Shown here one piece after another: positions 15,610 through 24,659 of a stretch of DNA of 64,000 nt. How positions within the stretch are numbered: position 1 is the first letter of the stretch; the number at the start of each line of letters is the position of its first letter. The stretch is from Taibaiella sp. GTDB lineage: Bacteria > Bacteroidota > Bacteroidia > Chitinophagales > Chitinophagaceae. The notes beneath the pieces were generated by a model, which had not been told where the DNA came from, searched no databases, and was given only the letters and a program-made list of their open reading frames with translations. The stretch spans positions 124,001 to 188,000 of the forward strand of contig JACDGL010000007.1 in NCBI GenBank assembly GCA_013815385.1. The letters run 5' to 3'. Made by a program: the position numbers and the translations under genes.

Positions 15610-18600
15610 CTATTGCAGCCTGGCAGGTGAACCCTGCCACTTGGTATGCGCGGGTAGCACTTCCCCTTTCATTAACAGGGATAAGCCGTTAAGACTGGAA
15701 TACTGATCCATCTCTGAATTATAGAGCACAACCGCCATAGCACCAATTGTGCAGTTGTCCATAATATGCAGGTAAGACATCTTCATAACGCGGTCTTCGA
15801 AAAGGTGGGTCTGTATGGTGCAGCCAAAATTGAGCGAAACATTGTTCTTCACTTTCACCAGGTCGAACTCGGTAAGCTCGGTGGTCTCCATAAATACCTT
15901 TTTACCAAAGGATGCACCCATGAGCCGGAAGAATACGGGCGCAAACGGTGTACCTAAAAGAAAATTAACCACATAGGGATACGCCATGCTTTCGCATAAA
16001 GAATTCACCAACTCGTTGCGCCATACAAAGGTGCTCCACAAAGGTTTTTGCTTGGGCTTGTACTTGCCTACCAGCAGCCATTTAGCCACCACCGCTATAG
16101 CCACCATAATGAGCGACATATAAATGAACAATACCGTAGCATGCATAATGAGCCAGGGCACCTCGGTATCCTCAAACTTCATAGTAATGAGGTGGTAGAA
16201 CATAAGTATTAACGCGCTGGGTATGGCAAGGGGCAATGTGATACGGAAGAATTCGATAAAGCCACGCAATACGACCATGTGCACCGGCGGAGAGAATGTC
16301 TGCGCTTCTGTAAAGCCTTCCGCTATCTGCCTGCGGGGAAGGAACATAGGGGGTGAGCCCAGCCACGAGGTATTATCTGTTTGCCGCGTACCCTTGTTGG
16401 CCGGTGGTATGGATAGCACGCCTATGAGGGCATTGTTACCCACTTCCTTGCCCGAGATAAGCACCGCACTATTACCTATAAATGTACGCGAGCCTACTTT
16501 GGTGATCTTATAGCGCATGACGCCCCTGCTTACCAACGGCGAGCCGATGCTGACCGAATCGGCCAGGAAGCTGCCGCTGCCTACCTCCAGAAGATCGGTA
16601 GATATCTGGTTGACTGTAGATATCTCTGCACGCTTGCCGATCTTAGCACCCATGAGCCTAAGCCATGAAGGCAGGTAGATAGTAGCATAGATAGAGCGGA
16701 AAGAAAGCAGGGTGATCTGTATGAGATTATCCACAAACCACTTTCGTATATACTTGCCGCTATAGATGCTTATATCCTCTTCTTTGGAACGGCCAACGAT
16801 GGTCCATTTTATGGCTGCTACCAGCAGGCAATAGGTGATAATGTACAGGGCCGTCATAGGGAGGAGGCATATAATAAGACTATTGAAGCCCCAATGGTGC
16901 AGCACCCAGTAACCAATTAATACAAACGGAAAAGAAACAAACAATGGTATCACAAACAGCCCAAGCGCGGCTATGGACTGGCCAAGCGAATACATAAAAT
17001 AGCGAAACCCTGTAACAGCCGCAGGGGTATCTGCTACCACAGTTTCCTTATGGATGAACCGCGCAGGTGAGCCCTGCCAGTATTCGCCCGAGGGTATCTG
17101 CTCACCGGGAGGTATCAGTGATAACTCGCCCAGTACCGCATGATCGTGCATGACCCCGTTGTAGCTGACAAGAGTACGCAGCCCAACCACGCAATCTTTA
17201 CCGATAGTAATACTGCCTATTATCAACTGTCCGTCCTGTACGGTGTAGCCCATGAGGTTGGCTTCTTTTAATACACTGCTGCCATCGCCTATGGTGGTAA
17301 GGTCGAATATGCGGATACGGTCGGTACCGAGATAAACACGCCTGCCGATCTTAGCGCCCATAGCCCTGAAGTAGGCAGCGAGGAAGGGCGTACCCGATAA
17401 CAGAGTAAGGGGTATAGCCTCTATAAACTTCTTTACAAACCAGAAGCGGAAATAGTAAAAACCCCAAAGCTTGTGGCGCCCTGCACGGAACTTGCCGATG
17501 AAGAGCCACTTTACAATAATGGATATGACCATCATAGCAGGTACCATCAGCAATGAGGTAAGCACCACAACCAGGAAAATATCCTGGTAAGAAACTGTAG
17601 GCTCCTCCTTAAAATAATAATAAGGCAGCAGCATGAAGCAGGCGGTAAGCGTATAAAAGAAAATAACGGACACCAATTGCAAAAGAGCAGTAGTGGCAAA
17701 TACAAACATATTGGCCGGCTTTACCTTATGCTTCTGTGTACTTTTGCCGGTGTTATTTGCCTTGTGCTTTTCAATTACCGCATCGGCATGTGCCGCAAAT
17801 TTTTCAAGAACAGGATTTTTATAGATATCTTCTACAGAAAGAGCGGCCATCCCTTCCTGCTTCCGCAACTCAGATACCAGCATGGCTGCCAGTAATGAAT
17901 AACCCCCAAGCTCAAAAAAATCGTCGTATATAGAAACAGGATTAGGGTGAAAATATTTTTCCCAAAGACCGTGTATTATCTTTTCCGTTTCCGTACGCGG
18001 CGGTACCGTATGCGATGAACTGACCACCCGTGCCATATCAGGTTCAGGCAGCTTCTTACGGTCTACCTTACCACTGGCGAGATAAGGAAACTCTTCGAGC
18101 ACCATAAACACAGAAGGCATCATATAGGCTGCGAGCTTGGCGCGCAGGAATTCCTTTACATTTTCTTCATTAAAGCTGCCGGGGGTATCTTCCTTCACAT
18201 AGGCAACCAATCTTTTTGCCTTATTAACGCCTTCCTGCACCTTCATTACAGCCAGGCTAACACCCGTGCACTGCATAATCCGGGCTTCGATCTCTGCCAG
18301 CTCTATACGGAAGCCCCTTATTTTTACCTGTGTATCTATCCTGCCCAGGAATGCTATTTCGCCATCGTTAGTAAGCCTGCCCAGATCGCCACTGCGATAC
18401 ATACATTCGGAATCTACAAAATGTATATTGGGGGGCACCATCACAAATTTTTCCTTATCCAGTTCCGGACGGTTCAGATATCCAGCAGCTACACCACGCC
18501 CTCCTATTAGTATCTCGCCGGGCACGCCTATCGGCACCTGGTTACCATCCGCATCCAGTATGAGCATGGTATAGTTGATAATTGGCTTGCCAATGGTCAC

Positions 18601-20184
18601 TTCTTTAGCAGCATTGAAATCGGAAAAAGATGCTATAACTGTTGCCTCTGTAGGACCATAGCTATTCACGACCCTTAAAGAGGGCGATTGCCAGCGTGCC
18701 AGCACCTCGTGGCTTGCAGCCTCGCCACCGAGTATGAGCAAACGCAACATGGGTATGGGCGGCTGCATCATCGACAGCATTGTGGGTACGGTAGAAAAGA
18801 TGGTTACTTCCTTCTCTACAAGGTATTGGGCAATGGCCTCACCGGAGTGCATGGCCTCATCGGTAGCCACTACCAGCAGCGCACCTGCATAAAAAGCCAG
18901 CCATATTTCCTCTAATGACGCATCGAATGCCACAGAGAAACCCTGTAGTACCCGGTCGTGACTATTCACATTAAAATGCGCACCCTCGGCCTTCACCAGG
19001 TTACTGATATTTCTATGCTTTATCAAAACACCTTTCGGATGCCCGGTGGTGCCTGATGTATAAATGATATAGGCGGTCTTTTCTACAAGATGTTCTTTAT
19101 CGCAAAGATTGGGGTTGGTATCATCAAAAGCATTGGTATCATAATCTGCAGCTTTTATATCTATACACCGGTCAAAAGCTTCTGTGATATCAAATGAGGT
19201 ATCAGTAATGAGCAGCTTTGCGCTGCAATCGCCCATGATATACTTTATCCTGTCTTTAGGAAAGCCAGGGTCGAGTGGTACATAGGCGGCACCGATCTTT
19301 AATATAGCCAGCATAGATATATATACCTCGGCTGAACGGCGCAATAAAATACCCACATTATCGCCAGGGTTCACATTGCGGGCTACCAGAAAACGCGCCA
19401 ACCTGTTCGCTTTTTTATTAATATCTGCGTACGTAGTTATTTTACCATGGGCGAGTATGCAGGGATTTTCAGGATAAGTGGCACAGGTAGTTTCAAATAT
19501 GTGGTTCAGACATTCAGGGAAGGCGATCTTCTCATCAACAGGGCCATTGCTGTAAGCGTTGACCATATGCTGCTCCTCAACAGTCATGTAATCGAAATCC
19601 CTGATCAGTTTCTGGTCTGTATTGATGATGGCATGCAATACATTAAGGAAATGGGTATTGCTTCTTTTAAAAACAGTTGCAAAATCGTGTGTGTCGGCGC
19701 AGTAAAAGGAAACTTCCGTCTTCCCATCAGGCTGCTTATTCAATACCACCCTGCAAATATTGTCTTCACCTTCCTGAAGGTTTATTGTAGCCGTACTTGC
19801 CTGACTATCAAACAGCTGGAGCACCTTTCCTAAACCTTGCATACGTCGCAGACGCTCATCTGTTTGCTTGCACAGATCATAAAAAGTAAGGTCGTTGCCC
19901 AATACCTCCTCTACCTTAACTATGACCCTATTTTCCTTCCCAGATTCAACAGTAAGACCAGCGCTAAAGTCGTACCGGCTTTCATCGTAACGGTAGCGGA
20001 AGTGCAAAAACTTTACAATAGAAAAAAAGACAGAAAGCAAATGGAACTCTTTGCGGCTGCAATAATTATTGAGGGCGCCAAATACTTCAATCCCAATAAC
20101 AGATTGCTTAGGCTCCGCTGCCCTGGGTACCGGAACTGCTGCTGTAACCACTTCCTGATCAACTAAATAGCCTCCATTACTCAT
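15610..20184 (-). CDS. Pls/PosA-type non-ribosomal peptide synthetase (A-PCP-membrane C-terminal domains)
   Basis: A 1,524-residue single-module NRPS with the architecture of epsilon-poly-L-lysine synthetase. Residues 1-215 are an extra N-terminal region. The adenylation domain follows (YIIYTSGTTGHPKG at 372, NSYGPTEA at 508, YRSGDLGR at 597, KIRGFRIELAEIE near 621, ASGKVDRKKLP near 703). The carrier site is ELGGYSLL with Ser763. Then come paired membrane helices (near 825-895, 1060-1130 and again near 1290-1360) alternating with three left-handed beta-helix, hexapeptide-like domains (for example MGAKIGRRVYLG). Known relatives polymerise one amino acid through isopeptide bonds at the membrane. 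Substrate unknown. Confidence 0.88.
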   Translation of the reverse strand: MSNGGYLVDQEVVTAAVPVPRAAEPKQSVIGIEVFGALNNYCSRKEFHLLSVFFSIVKFLHFRYRYDESRYDFSAGLTVESGKENRVIVKVEEVLGNDLTFYDLCKQTDERLRRMQGLGKVLQLFDSQASTATINLQEGEDNICRVVLNKQPDGKTEVSFYCADTHDFATVFKRSNTHFLNVLHAIINTDQKLIRDFDYMTVEEQHMVNAYSNGPVDEKIAFPECLNHIFETTCATYPENPCILAHGKITTYADINKKANRLARFLVARNVNPGDNVGILLRRSAEVYISMLAILKIGAAYVPLDPGFPKDRIKYIMGDCSAKLLITDTSFDITEAFDRCIDIKAADYDTNAFDDTNPNLCDKEHLVEKTAYIIYTSGTTGHPKGVLIKHRNISNLVKAEGAHFNVNSHDRVLQGFSVAFDASLEEIWLAFYAGALLVVATDEAMHSGEAIAQYLVEKEVTIFSTVPTMLSMMQPPIPMLRLLILGGEAASHEVLARWQSPSLRVVNSYGPTEATVIASFSDFNAAKEVTIGKPIINYTMLILDADGNQVPIGVPGEILIGGRGVAAGYLNRPELDKEKFVMVPPNIHFVDSECMYRSGDLGRLTNDGEIAFLGRIDTQVKIRGFRIELAEIEARIMQCTGVSLAVMKVQEGVNKAKRLVAYVKEDTPGSFNEENVKEFLRAKLAAYMMPSVFMVLEEFPYLASGKVDRKKLPEPDMARVVSSSHTVPPRTETEKIIHGLWEKYFHPNPVSIYDDFFELGGYSLLAAMLVSELRKQEGMAALSVEDIYKNPVLEKFAAHADAVIEKHKANNTGKSTQKHKVKPANMFVFATTALLQLVSVIFFYTLTACFMLLPYYYFKEEPTVSYQDIFLVVVLTSLLMVPAMMVISIIVKWLFIGKFRAGRHKLWGFYYFRFWFVKKFIEAIPLTLLSGTPFLAAYFRAMGAKIGRRVYLGTDRIRIFDLTTIGDGSSVLKEANLMGYTVQDGQLIIGSITIGKDCVVGLRTLVSYNGVMHDHAVLGELSLIPPGEQIPSGEYWQGSPARFIHKETVVADTPAAVTGFRYFMYSLGQSIAALGLFVIPLFVSFPFVLIGYWVLHHWGFNSLIICLLPMTALYIITYCLLVAAIKWTIVGRSKEEDISIYSGKYIRKWFVDNLIQITLLSFRSIYATIYLPSWLRLMGAKIGKRAEISTVNQISTDLLEVGSGSFLADSVSIGSPLVSRGVMRYKITKVGSRTFIGNSAVLISGKEVGNNALIGVLSIPPANKGTRQTDNTSWLGSPPMFLPRRQIAEGFTEAQTFSPPVHMVVLRGFIEFFRITLPLAIPSALILMFYHLITMKFEDTEVPWLIMHATVLFIYMSLIMVAIAVVAKWLLVGKYKPKQKPLWSTFVWRNELVNSLCESMAYPYVVNFLLGTPFAPVFFRLMGASFGKKVFMETTELTEFDLVKVKNNVSLNFGCTIQTHLFEDRVMKMSYLHIMDNCTIGAMAVVLYNSEMDQYSSLNGLSLLMKGEVLPAHTKWQGSPARLQ

Positions 20185-20340
20185 ATTGCCGGCTGATATG
20201 GTATATTTTGTTCTTATACTGAATGCTCATTAAAAGAAGGTTTAATAAACTTGTACCATCAGCTAAAATAAAGGCATTCTGTTACATTAGTTGATTTTTT
20301 TTCTGATATTGCAACCCCAATTACAAATGAGTAACTGTAT

Positions 20341-20703
20341 ATGCTGCTGAATGACTTTTATGATATAGAGAATGAGCAAAAAACGGATGACAGCTATTCA
20401 TGCAAGATCAGCTTTAATGCTGCCCATGATATTTTTAAAGGGCACTTCCCCACCCAACCTGTAGTGCCGGGGGTATGCATGATAGAAATAGTGAAAGAGC
20501 TGCTGCAAAGAAGGCTTAATAAAGTACTGGTACTAGAAAATATAAGCACAGCGAAATTTCTGCAACTGCTGGTGCCAGGCATAGATCCACAGATAACGAT
20601 AGCATGGAAAGAAGTTGCCGATAAATATAGCGTGAACGCGGTGTATAAAAATAACGAAACTGCCGTTTGTAAAATAGCCGGTAATTATAAGACCACTGCT
20701 TAA
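20341..20703 (+). CDS. FabZ-like (3R)-hydroxyacyl-ACP dehydratase homologue
   Basis: A 120-residue single hot-dog domain. HDIFKGHFPTQPVVPGVCMIE carries the FabZ active-site His35 and Glu49 in the right spacing. It is shorter than housekeeping FabZ (about 145) and less hydrophobic. It is transcribed away from the NRPS gene across a 156-bp gap, so the two may share control. Small FabZ-like proteins of this kind occur in aryl polyene and flexirubin clusters, but no other such gene is present here. Its last 4 bp overlap kdsC on the other strand. Confidence 0.75.
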   Translation: MLLNDFYDIENEQKTDDSYSCKISFNAAHDIFKGHFPTQPVVPGVCMIEIVKELLQRRLNKVLVLENISTAKFLQLLVPGIDPQITIAWKEVADKYSVNAVYKNNETAVCKIAGNYKTTA

Positions 20704-21209
20704 GCTGGGATATCCCAGTGCCCATTCAGCTTCAATACTTTTTCTATTACATCTCTTACACATCCCCTGCCACCATCATATGGGGAAATGTATTTTGACA
20801 ACTGTCTTATTTCGGCAACCGCGTCATTAGGGCAGCATGGAAGCCCACACTCTTTCATCACTTCATAATCGGGTATATCATCGCCCATATAAAGGATGTC
20901 CTTTTGTTCTATACCGAAAGTATTGAGCAACTGGCGCAGCAACACTTTTTTGTTGTCTACGTTTATGTGCACATTCATTACACCCAGGCTTTCCATACGT
21001 TTGCGTACCGCAACCGAATTACCACCCGATATCACAATCAAGTTGTAGCCCTTTTTTACGGCAAGTTGTATGGCATAGCCGTCTTTTATGTTCATCTGCC
21101 GAATACTGTGCCCGTCTTCGGTGAGAAAAAGGGAGCCATCGGTAAGTACGCCATCCACATCAAAAACCATGGTACGGATGGGTGCAAATAATTCCAGCAG
21201 ATTATCCAT
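20700..21209 (-). CDS. kdsC: 3-deoxy-D-manno-octulosonate 8-phosphate phosphatase (KdsC)
   Basis: HAD-family C0 phosphatase that releases phosphate from KDO-8-P, on the path to lipid A core sugar. Visible motifs: FDVDGVLTDG with the nucleophile Asp17 and Asp19, NIKDGYAIQLAVK, VISGG (motif II), and GDDIPD (motif IV). The C-terminal GGRGCVRDVIE is typical of KdsC and helps form the tetramer active site. At 169 residues it is full length. It heads a minus-strand series of compactly spaced genes. Confidence 0.93.
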   Translation of the reverse strand: MDNLLELFAPIRTMVFDVDGVLTDGSLFLTEDGHSIRQMNIKDGYAIQLAVKKGYNLIVISGGNSVAVRKRMESLGVMNVHINVDNKKVLLRQLLNTFGIEQKDILYMGDDIPDYEVMKECGLPCCPNDAVAEIRQLSKYISPYDGGRGCVRDVIEKVLKLNGHWDIPA

Positions 21210-21215
21210 AAAGTA

Positions 21216-21455
21216 TTAGTTTTGATTGTCTCTCCACTCGTACACCCAACTCGATTGTATCATCTCCAGGTGGCCTTCATTAGACTCCTCCCGCGTACCG
21301 GCAAAATTAGGTATCTGCAATACCCACTCCAGCAGGTCTGTGAAACGTAAACGGTATATTTTGCTTTCACCGAATTCGTCCCCAAAACGCTCATACAGCT
21401 TTAGCGCTATGTCTTCGTAATCTTTCCAATGAATAGGCGGTTCAAAATGTTCCAT
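21216..21455 (-). CDS. iscX: IscX-family Fe-S assembly protein
   Basis: Small acidic protein (79 aa) of the IscX/YfhJ family: HWKDYEDIALKLYERF, then RLRFTDLLEWVLQIPNF and ESNEGHLEMIQSSWV. In E. coli IscX binds IscS and iron and modulates cluster assembly. It follows the ferredoxin gene by 38 bp, the same fdx-iscX order as in the isc operon, although no IscS, IscU or HscAB is here. The start at MEHFEPPIHW fits the family; a longer in-frame start adds ten residues. Confidence 0.85.
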   Translation of the reverse strand: MEHFEPPIHWKDYEDIALKLYERFGDEFGESKIYRLRFTDLLEWVLQIPNFAGTREESNEGHLEMIQSSWVYEWRDNQN

Positions 21456-21493
21456 TGAGATATATCTGTAAGTAGTGTTTGTCAAATTATTAA

Positions 21494-21829
21494 TTATTCA
21501 CCATGTATCTGCGACTGATCGGGGATTGTAACTTCTATATCCCCACTACCCTCTTCCAGTATACACTGGCATCCTAAACGTGAATTCAGCTTTGGGTTAC
21601 GTGCGCGGTCTATAAAATCTTCTTCCCTGTCGGTAATATCAGGTACATATATTTCCCCTTTCTCGAGATATATATGGCATGTGCTGCACGCGCAGACCAT
21701 ACCACAATTATGGTGCAATTCTATATTGTTTTCCAGCGCCACTTCTAATATGCTGATGCCGGCAGGAGCATTCTCTATAACAACAGGTTCCAGTCCCTTT
21801 TGCTCAAACTTAAAATTTATCTTATACAT
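21494..21829 (-). CDS. fdx: [2Fe-2S] ferredoxin, ISC/adrenodoxin type
   Basis: The 111-residue protein carries HNCGMVCACSTCHIYLEKG with three cluster cysteines and SRLGCQC with the fourth, the adrenodoxin-type spacing. The C-terminus keeps the acidic loop that docks partners. It serves as electron donor in Fe-S cluster assembly. Here it is paired with iscX, which suggests that this role is kept even though Bacteroidota mainly use the SUF system. Confidence 0.93.
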   Translation of the reverse strand: MYKINFKFEQKGLEPVVIENAPAGISILEVALENNIELHHNCGMVCACSTCHIYLEKGEIYVPDITDREEDFIDRARNPKLNSRLGCQCILEEGSGDIEVTIPDQSQIHGE

Positions 21830-21873
21830 TGAAAAACCGATGAGATTTCGGGCAAAGGTAATGTATCAGTGTT

Positions 21874-22647
21874 TTATTTATTGCTGTTGTACATCTTTTC
21901 TATAGATGTGCTTATAGCCTGGTACACTGCGGCCCACTCGGGGTTTGCTTTCAATAGATTCAGGTGCCTATTAATAGTTAGCATATCGCCCCGACGTGCA
22001 GGTCCGGTCTGCACCTCCATTGGTGAGTGGACAGCCATACGGTCGAATGTCTGCTGCAGGATGGGCTGTAACATGGTAAACGGGAGCCCCTGGGCCTTGC
22101 ACACCTGCTCGCCTATAGCCATAAGATGATTGATGAAATTATTGCTCATTACGGCAGTAAGGTGCAGCCAGTGGCGCTGATCTGCCTTTGCCTCAAACTT
22201 CATATCAGTAAATGCATTCATTATTTCTGATACATGGTAGCGTGCCTTATCTGAAGATGCCTCCCAGGCGCAGGGTATATTGCGGTGCAGGGGTATATCG
22301 GCTTTAAGAATGGAATATACCGGCCACATAACTGCCCTATCGGGCGCGGAGGCAGCCGTTGCCTCTATATCTATTGAACCAGCAGTGTGTATCAATACTG
22401 AATTTTCTAGCGATATATGGCTGGCAAGTGACTCAATAGCATGGTCGGATACGGCCAGAATACACACATCGGCATTGTCTTTTACATCGGATATAGCCCC
22501 GCAGCTACCGGCATACACTTCTTTGGCAAGACCTGTAACCGCCCGTGCATTACGACTATAGATACCGGCACACTTATATCCTGCTGCCTTTAGCCGGCGG
22601 GCAAGGAACCACGCCATATTACCAGTGCCAATTATATTATAGGTCAT
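21874..22647 (-). CDS. Rossmann-like/DUF2520 protein
   Basis: A 257-residue NAD(P)-binding protein. The N-terminus NIIGTGNMAWFLARRL is a Rossmann loop, followed by a 6-phosphogluconate dehydrogenase-like helical domain (DUF2520) with HWLHLTAVMSNNFINHLM and GPARRGD. The family resembles ketopantoate reductase and pyrroline carboxylate reductase folds, but its substrate is unknown. It lies 7 bp from the preceding plsC gene on the same strand, so the two are co-transcribed. Confidence 0.87.
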   Translation of the reverse strand: MTYNIIGTGNMAWFLARRLKAAGYKCAGIYSRNARAVTGLAKEVYAGSCGAISDVKDNADVCILAVSDHAIESLASHISLENSVLIHTAGSIDIEATAASAPDRAVMWPVYSILKADIPLHRNIPCAWEASSDKARYHVSEIMNAFTDMKFEAKADQRHWLHLTAVMSNNFINHLMAIGEQVCKAQGLPFTMLQPILQQTFDRMAVHSPMEVQTGPARRGDMLTINRHLNLLKANPEWAAVYQAISTSIEKMYNSNK

Positions 22648-22653
22648 CGAACT

Positions 22654-23403
22654 TTATTTTACTAAATGCGATACATAATATTCCTTCATTACCTGGTACA
22701 CCTGGTTTTTCAGGGTGGTAGCGTCATTGATTGTCAGGCCGGTTGTTTCTATAGGCGCCAGAAAATGTATGTGCACTACAGAAGGGCGTGATATAGCAGT
22801 GCTACCCGCAGGTAATATCTTAGCTGTATTAAAAATGATGCCCGGAATAACAGGTTTCTGTGCCTTGATAGCAGTGATAAATGCCCCATCAAAAAATGGC
22901 TGTATAGGCTGGTCTGTTTTGTTGCGGGTACCTTCCGGGTAAAGGCACAGGTGTATCCCTTTATCCAGTGTATCCTGCATTTTTGCAAAGCTTTCCCTGC
23001 GACTACCTTCTTTTTTTCGGTCAACAAGAATGGAGCCTGCTTTATATATAAGGCCAAAAAGCGGCACGCGGGCCATCTCTACCTTTGCGAGTGTTTTGTT
23101 GGGCCCTGGTATCCATGGGGAAGACACAGGCACATCGGCAAATGAGTTATGATTGATGACGACTATATAATTCCGGCCTTTCTTAAAGTGGTGTTTCCCC
23201 TTCCTGATAACCGGGCAAAATATCAGCGGCATGTACACACCCATCCAAATACGGAAAACGGGATGTAACGCACGGGAACGCTTTGGCTCCGGTAACAAAG
23301 AAATAATCCAGATGGGTAGGAGCACAATGAGCATGGTAATGATGAACATTACCAATGCATAAGAAAGGAATAGTATAGAAAAGAGTTTCCTGATCGTTTT
23401 CAT
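22654..23403 (-). CDS. plsC: 1-acyl-sn-glycerol-3-phosphate acyltransferase
   Basis: Adds the second acyl chain to make phosphatidic acid at the inner membrane. The 249-residue protein has an N-terminal membrane helix (residues 10-38), the catalytic NHNSFAD (His85, Asp90), and the phosphate-binding LYPEGTRN near residue 154. PlsC-family proteins can also acylate other lipids, so the exact acceptor is not certain. It lies between ung and the DUF2520 gene in a compact minus-strand run. Confidence 0.9.
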   Translation of the reverse strand: MKTIRKLFSILFLSYALVMFIITMLIVLLPIWIISLLPEPKRSRALHPVFRIWMGVYMPLIFCPVIRKGKHHFKKGRNYIVVINHNSFADVPVSSPWIPGPNKTLAKVEMARVPLFGLIYKAGSILVDRKKEGSRRESFAKMQDTLDKGIHLCLYPEGTRNKTDQPIQPFFDGAFITAIKAQKPVIPGIIFNTAKILPAGSTAISRPSVVHIHFLAPIETTGLTINDATTLKNQVYQVMKEYYVSHLVK

Positions 23404-23418
23404 GATGGGGGGTTATTT

Positions 23419-24087
23419 CTACAGCGACCAGTCAATAGGTTTAATGCCTTGTTCCTTCAGCCAATTATTTGTTTTGCTGAAATGGCGGCAGCCGAAAAAT
23501 CCATTATAGGCAGATAAGGGGGATGGATGTGCCGCTTTGAGTATAGAGTGTTTGTGCTTATCTATCAATTCTTCCTTACCCTGAGCAAACTTTCCCCATA
23601 GAAGAAAAACAACGTTCTCCTTTTCATCAGAGATCTTTTTAATAACTGCATCGGTAAAATGGTGCCATCCTATCTTACTGTGAGTCATTGGCTGGTGAGC
23701 TTCTACCGTTAATGCAGCATTGAGTAGCAAAACACCCTGGTGCGCCCATTTTTCCAGATTGCTGTGTGTAATTGCAATGCCGAGGTCTTCCTGTATCTCT
23801 TTAAGAATATTAACCAATGAAGGTGGGGCTGCTATACCATCGGGAACTGAAAAAGATAGCCCATGTGCCTGCCCGGGATTATGATACGGATCCTGCCCGA
23901 TTATTACCACCTTAACTTTATGGAACGGCGTACAGGTAAATGCATTGAATATAAGCTTGCCCGGTGGATAAATGACCTTACCTGCCTTTTTCTCCACTTT
24001 TAGAAAATGGACTATCTCCCCAAAGTATGGTTTTTTAAATTCATCGGCCAGCACTTCCTTCCAGCTATGTTCTATATCGACATCCAT
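23419..24087 (-). CDS. ung: Uracil-DNA glycosylase, family 1
   Basis: Removes uracil from DNA. The 222-residue protein has the water-activating motif GQDPYH (Asp66), the uracil-binding segment FNAFTCTPF region, LLLNAALTV, and the DNA-intercalating HPSPLSAYNGFFG near the end. I start at MDVDIEHSWKEVL because the 20 residues upstream have no family match and overlap the neighbouring gene's stop region; the preceding gene ends 10 bp before it. Confidence 0.95.
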   Translation of the reverse strand: MDVDIEHSWKEVLADEFKKPYFGEIVHFLKVEKKAGKVIYPPGKLIFNAFTCTPFHKVKVVIIGQDPYHNPGQAHGLSFSVPDGIAAPPSLVNILKEIQEDLGIAITHSNLEKWAHQGVLLLNAALTVEAHQPMTHSKIGWHHFTDAVIKKISDEKENVVFLLWGKFAQGKEELIDKHKHSILKAAHPSPLSAYNGFFGCRHFSKTNNWLKEQGIKPIDWSL

Positions 24088-24097
24088 GGCAGGCTTC

Positions 24098-24613
24098 TTA
24101 CTTTTTATTCTGTGGCTTATTCTGCTGCATAATTGTGAAGCTGCCACAAATATTTCTGTTCTTTTGTTTCTGGGTCAGCATTACGAGGTACACATCCGTC
24201 TTTTCAGGGATAAAGGTGTAGATAATGTAATTGCTGGAAACATTTTGCGGAATAGGTGTAGTAGACTTATTAACTATTCTCTTATCATTGCCATCAAACA
24301 ACTCCAGTTTTACTTTCGAAGACTCCCTGCCGCCAATAAACAGCAACTGGTACATTTGCCCCTTATTTAGCTGTACGGCTACCGGGAAAGGCTCCTGTGA
24401 TGCCATATTGATCATGGCATCTCTGTAGGGCACCATATCCTGCTTAATGAATGTTCTTTTCAGATCCTCGGCCTGCATTTTTATATCGCGGTCTATGCAG
24501 CCTACCGCTGCGGTAGCCTGGCCTTGTTGCTTAGGGGTAGCAATAGTTTCTTCCTGCGCAAAAGCACCCGAGAAAGAAAAAACGGAAATAGTAACAGCCA
24601 GTATCAGCTTCAT
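24098..24613 (-). CDS. Secreted hypothetical protein, 171 aa
   Basis: A signal peptide (MKLILAVTISVFSFSGAFAQ) is followed by about 150 residues of beta-rich sequence with two lone cysteines. KGQMYQLLFIGGRESSKVKL and YIIYTFIPEKTDVYLVM look like a beta-sandwich of the kind that binds a ligand or partner outside the cell. I do not recognise a family. A longer frame upstream runs into the FAH gene and lacks a signal peptide, so the start at MKLILAV is preferred. Confidence 0.7.
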   Translation of the reverse strand: MKLILAVTISVFSFSGAFAQEETIATPKQQGQATAAVGCIDRDIKMQAEDLKRTFIKQDMVPYRDAMINMASQEPFPVAVQLNKGQMYQLLFIGGRESSKVKLELFDGNDKRIVNKSTTPIPQNVSSNYIIYTFIPEKTDVYLVMLTQKQKNRNICGSFTIMQQNKPQNKK

Positions 24614-24659
24614 GCCTTTTATTTTATAGAGACGAAGATAAAAGAAAGGTGGAGTAAAT

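Noticed and set aside
15368-15640. Three short frames in the 80-bp repeat
   Set aside because: Products of the repeat itself; residues recur with each unit.
16172-19833. Plus-strand frames opposite the NRPS gene
   Set aside because: Antisense shadows of a long, clearly coding gene.
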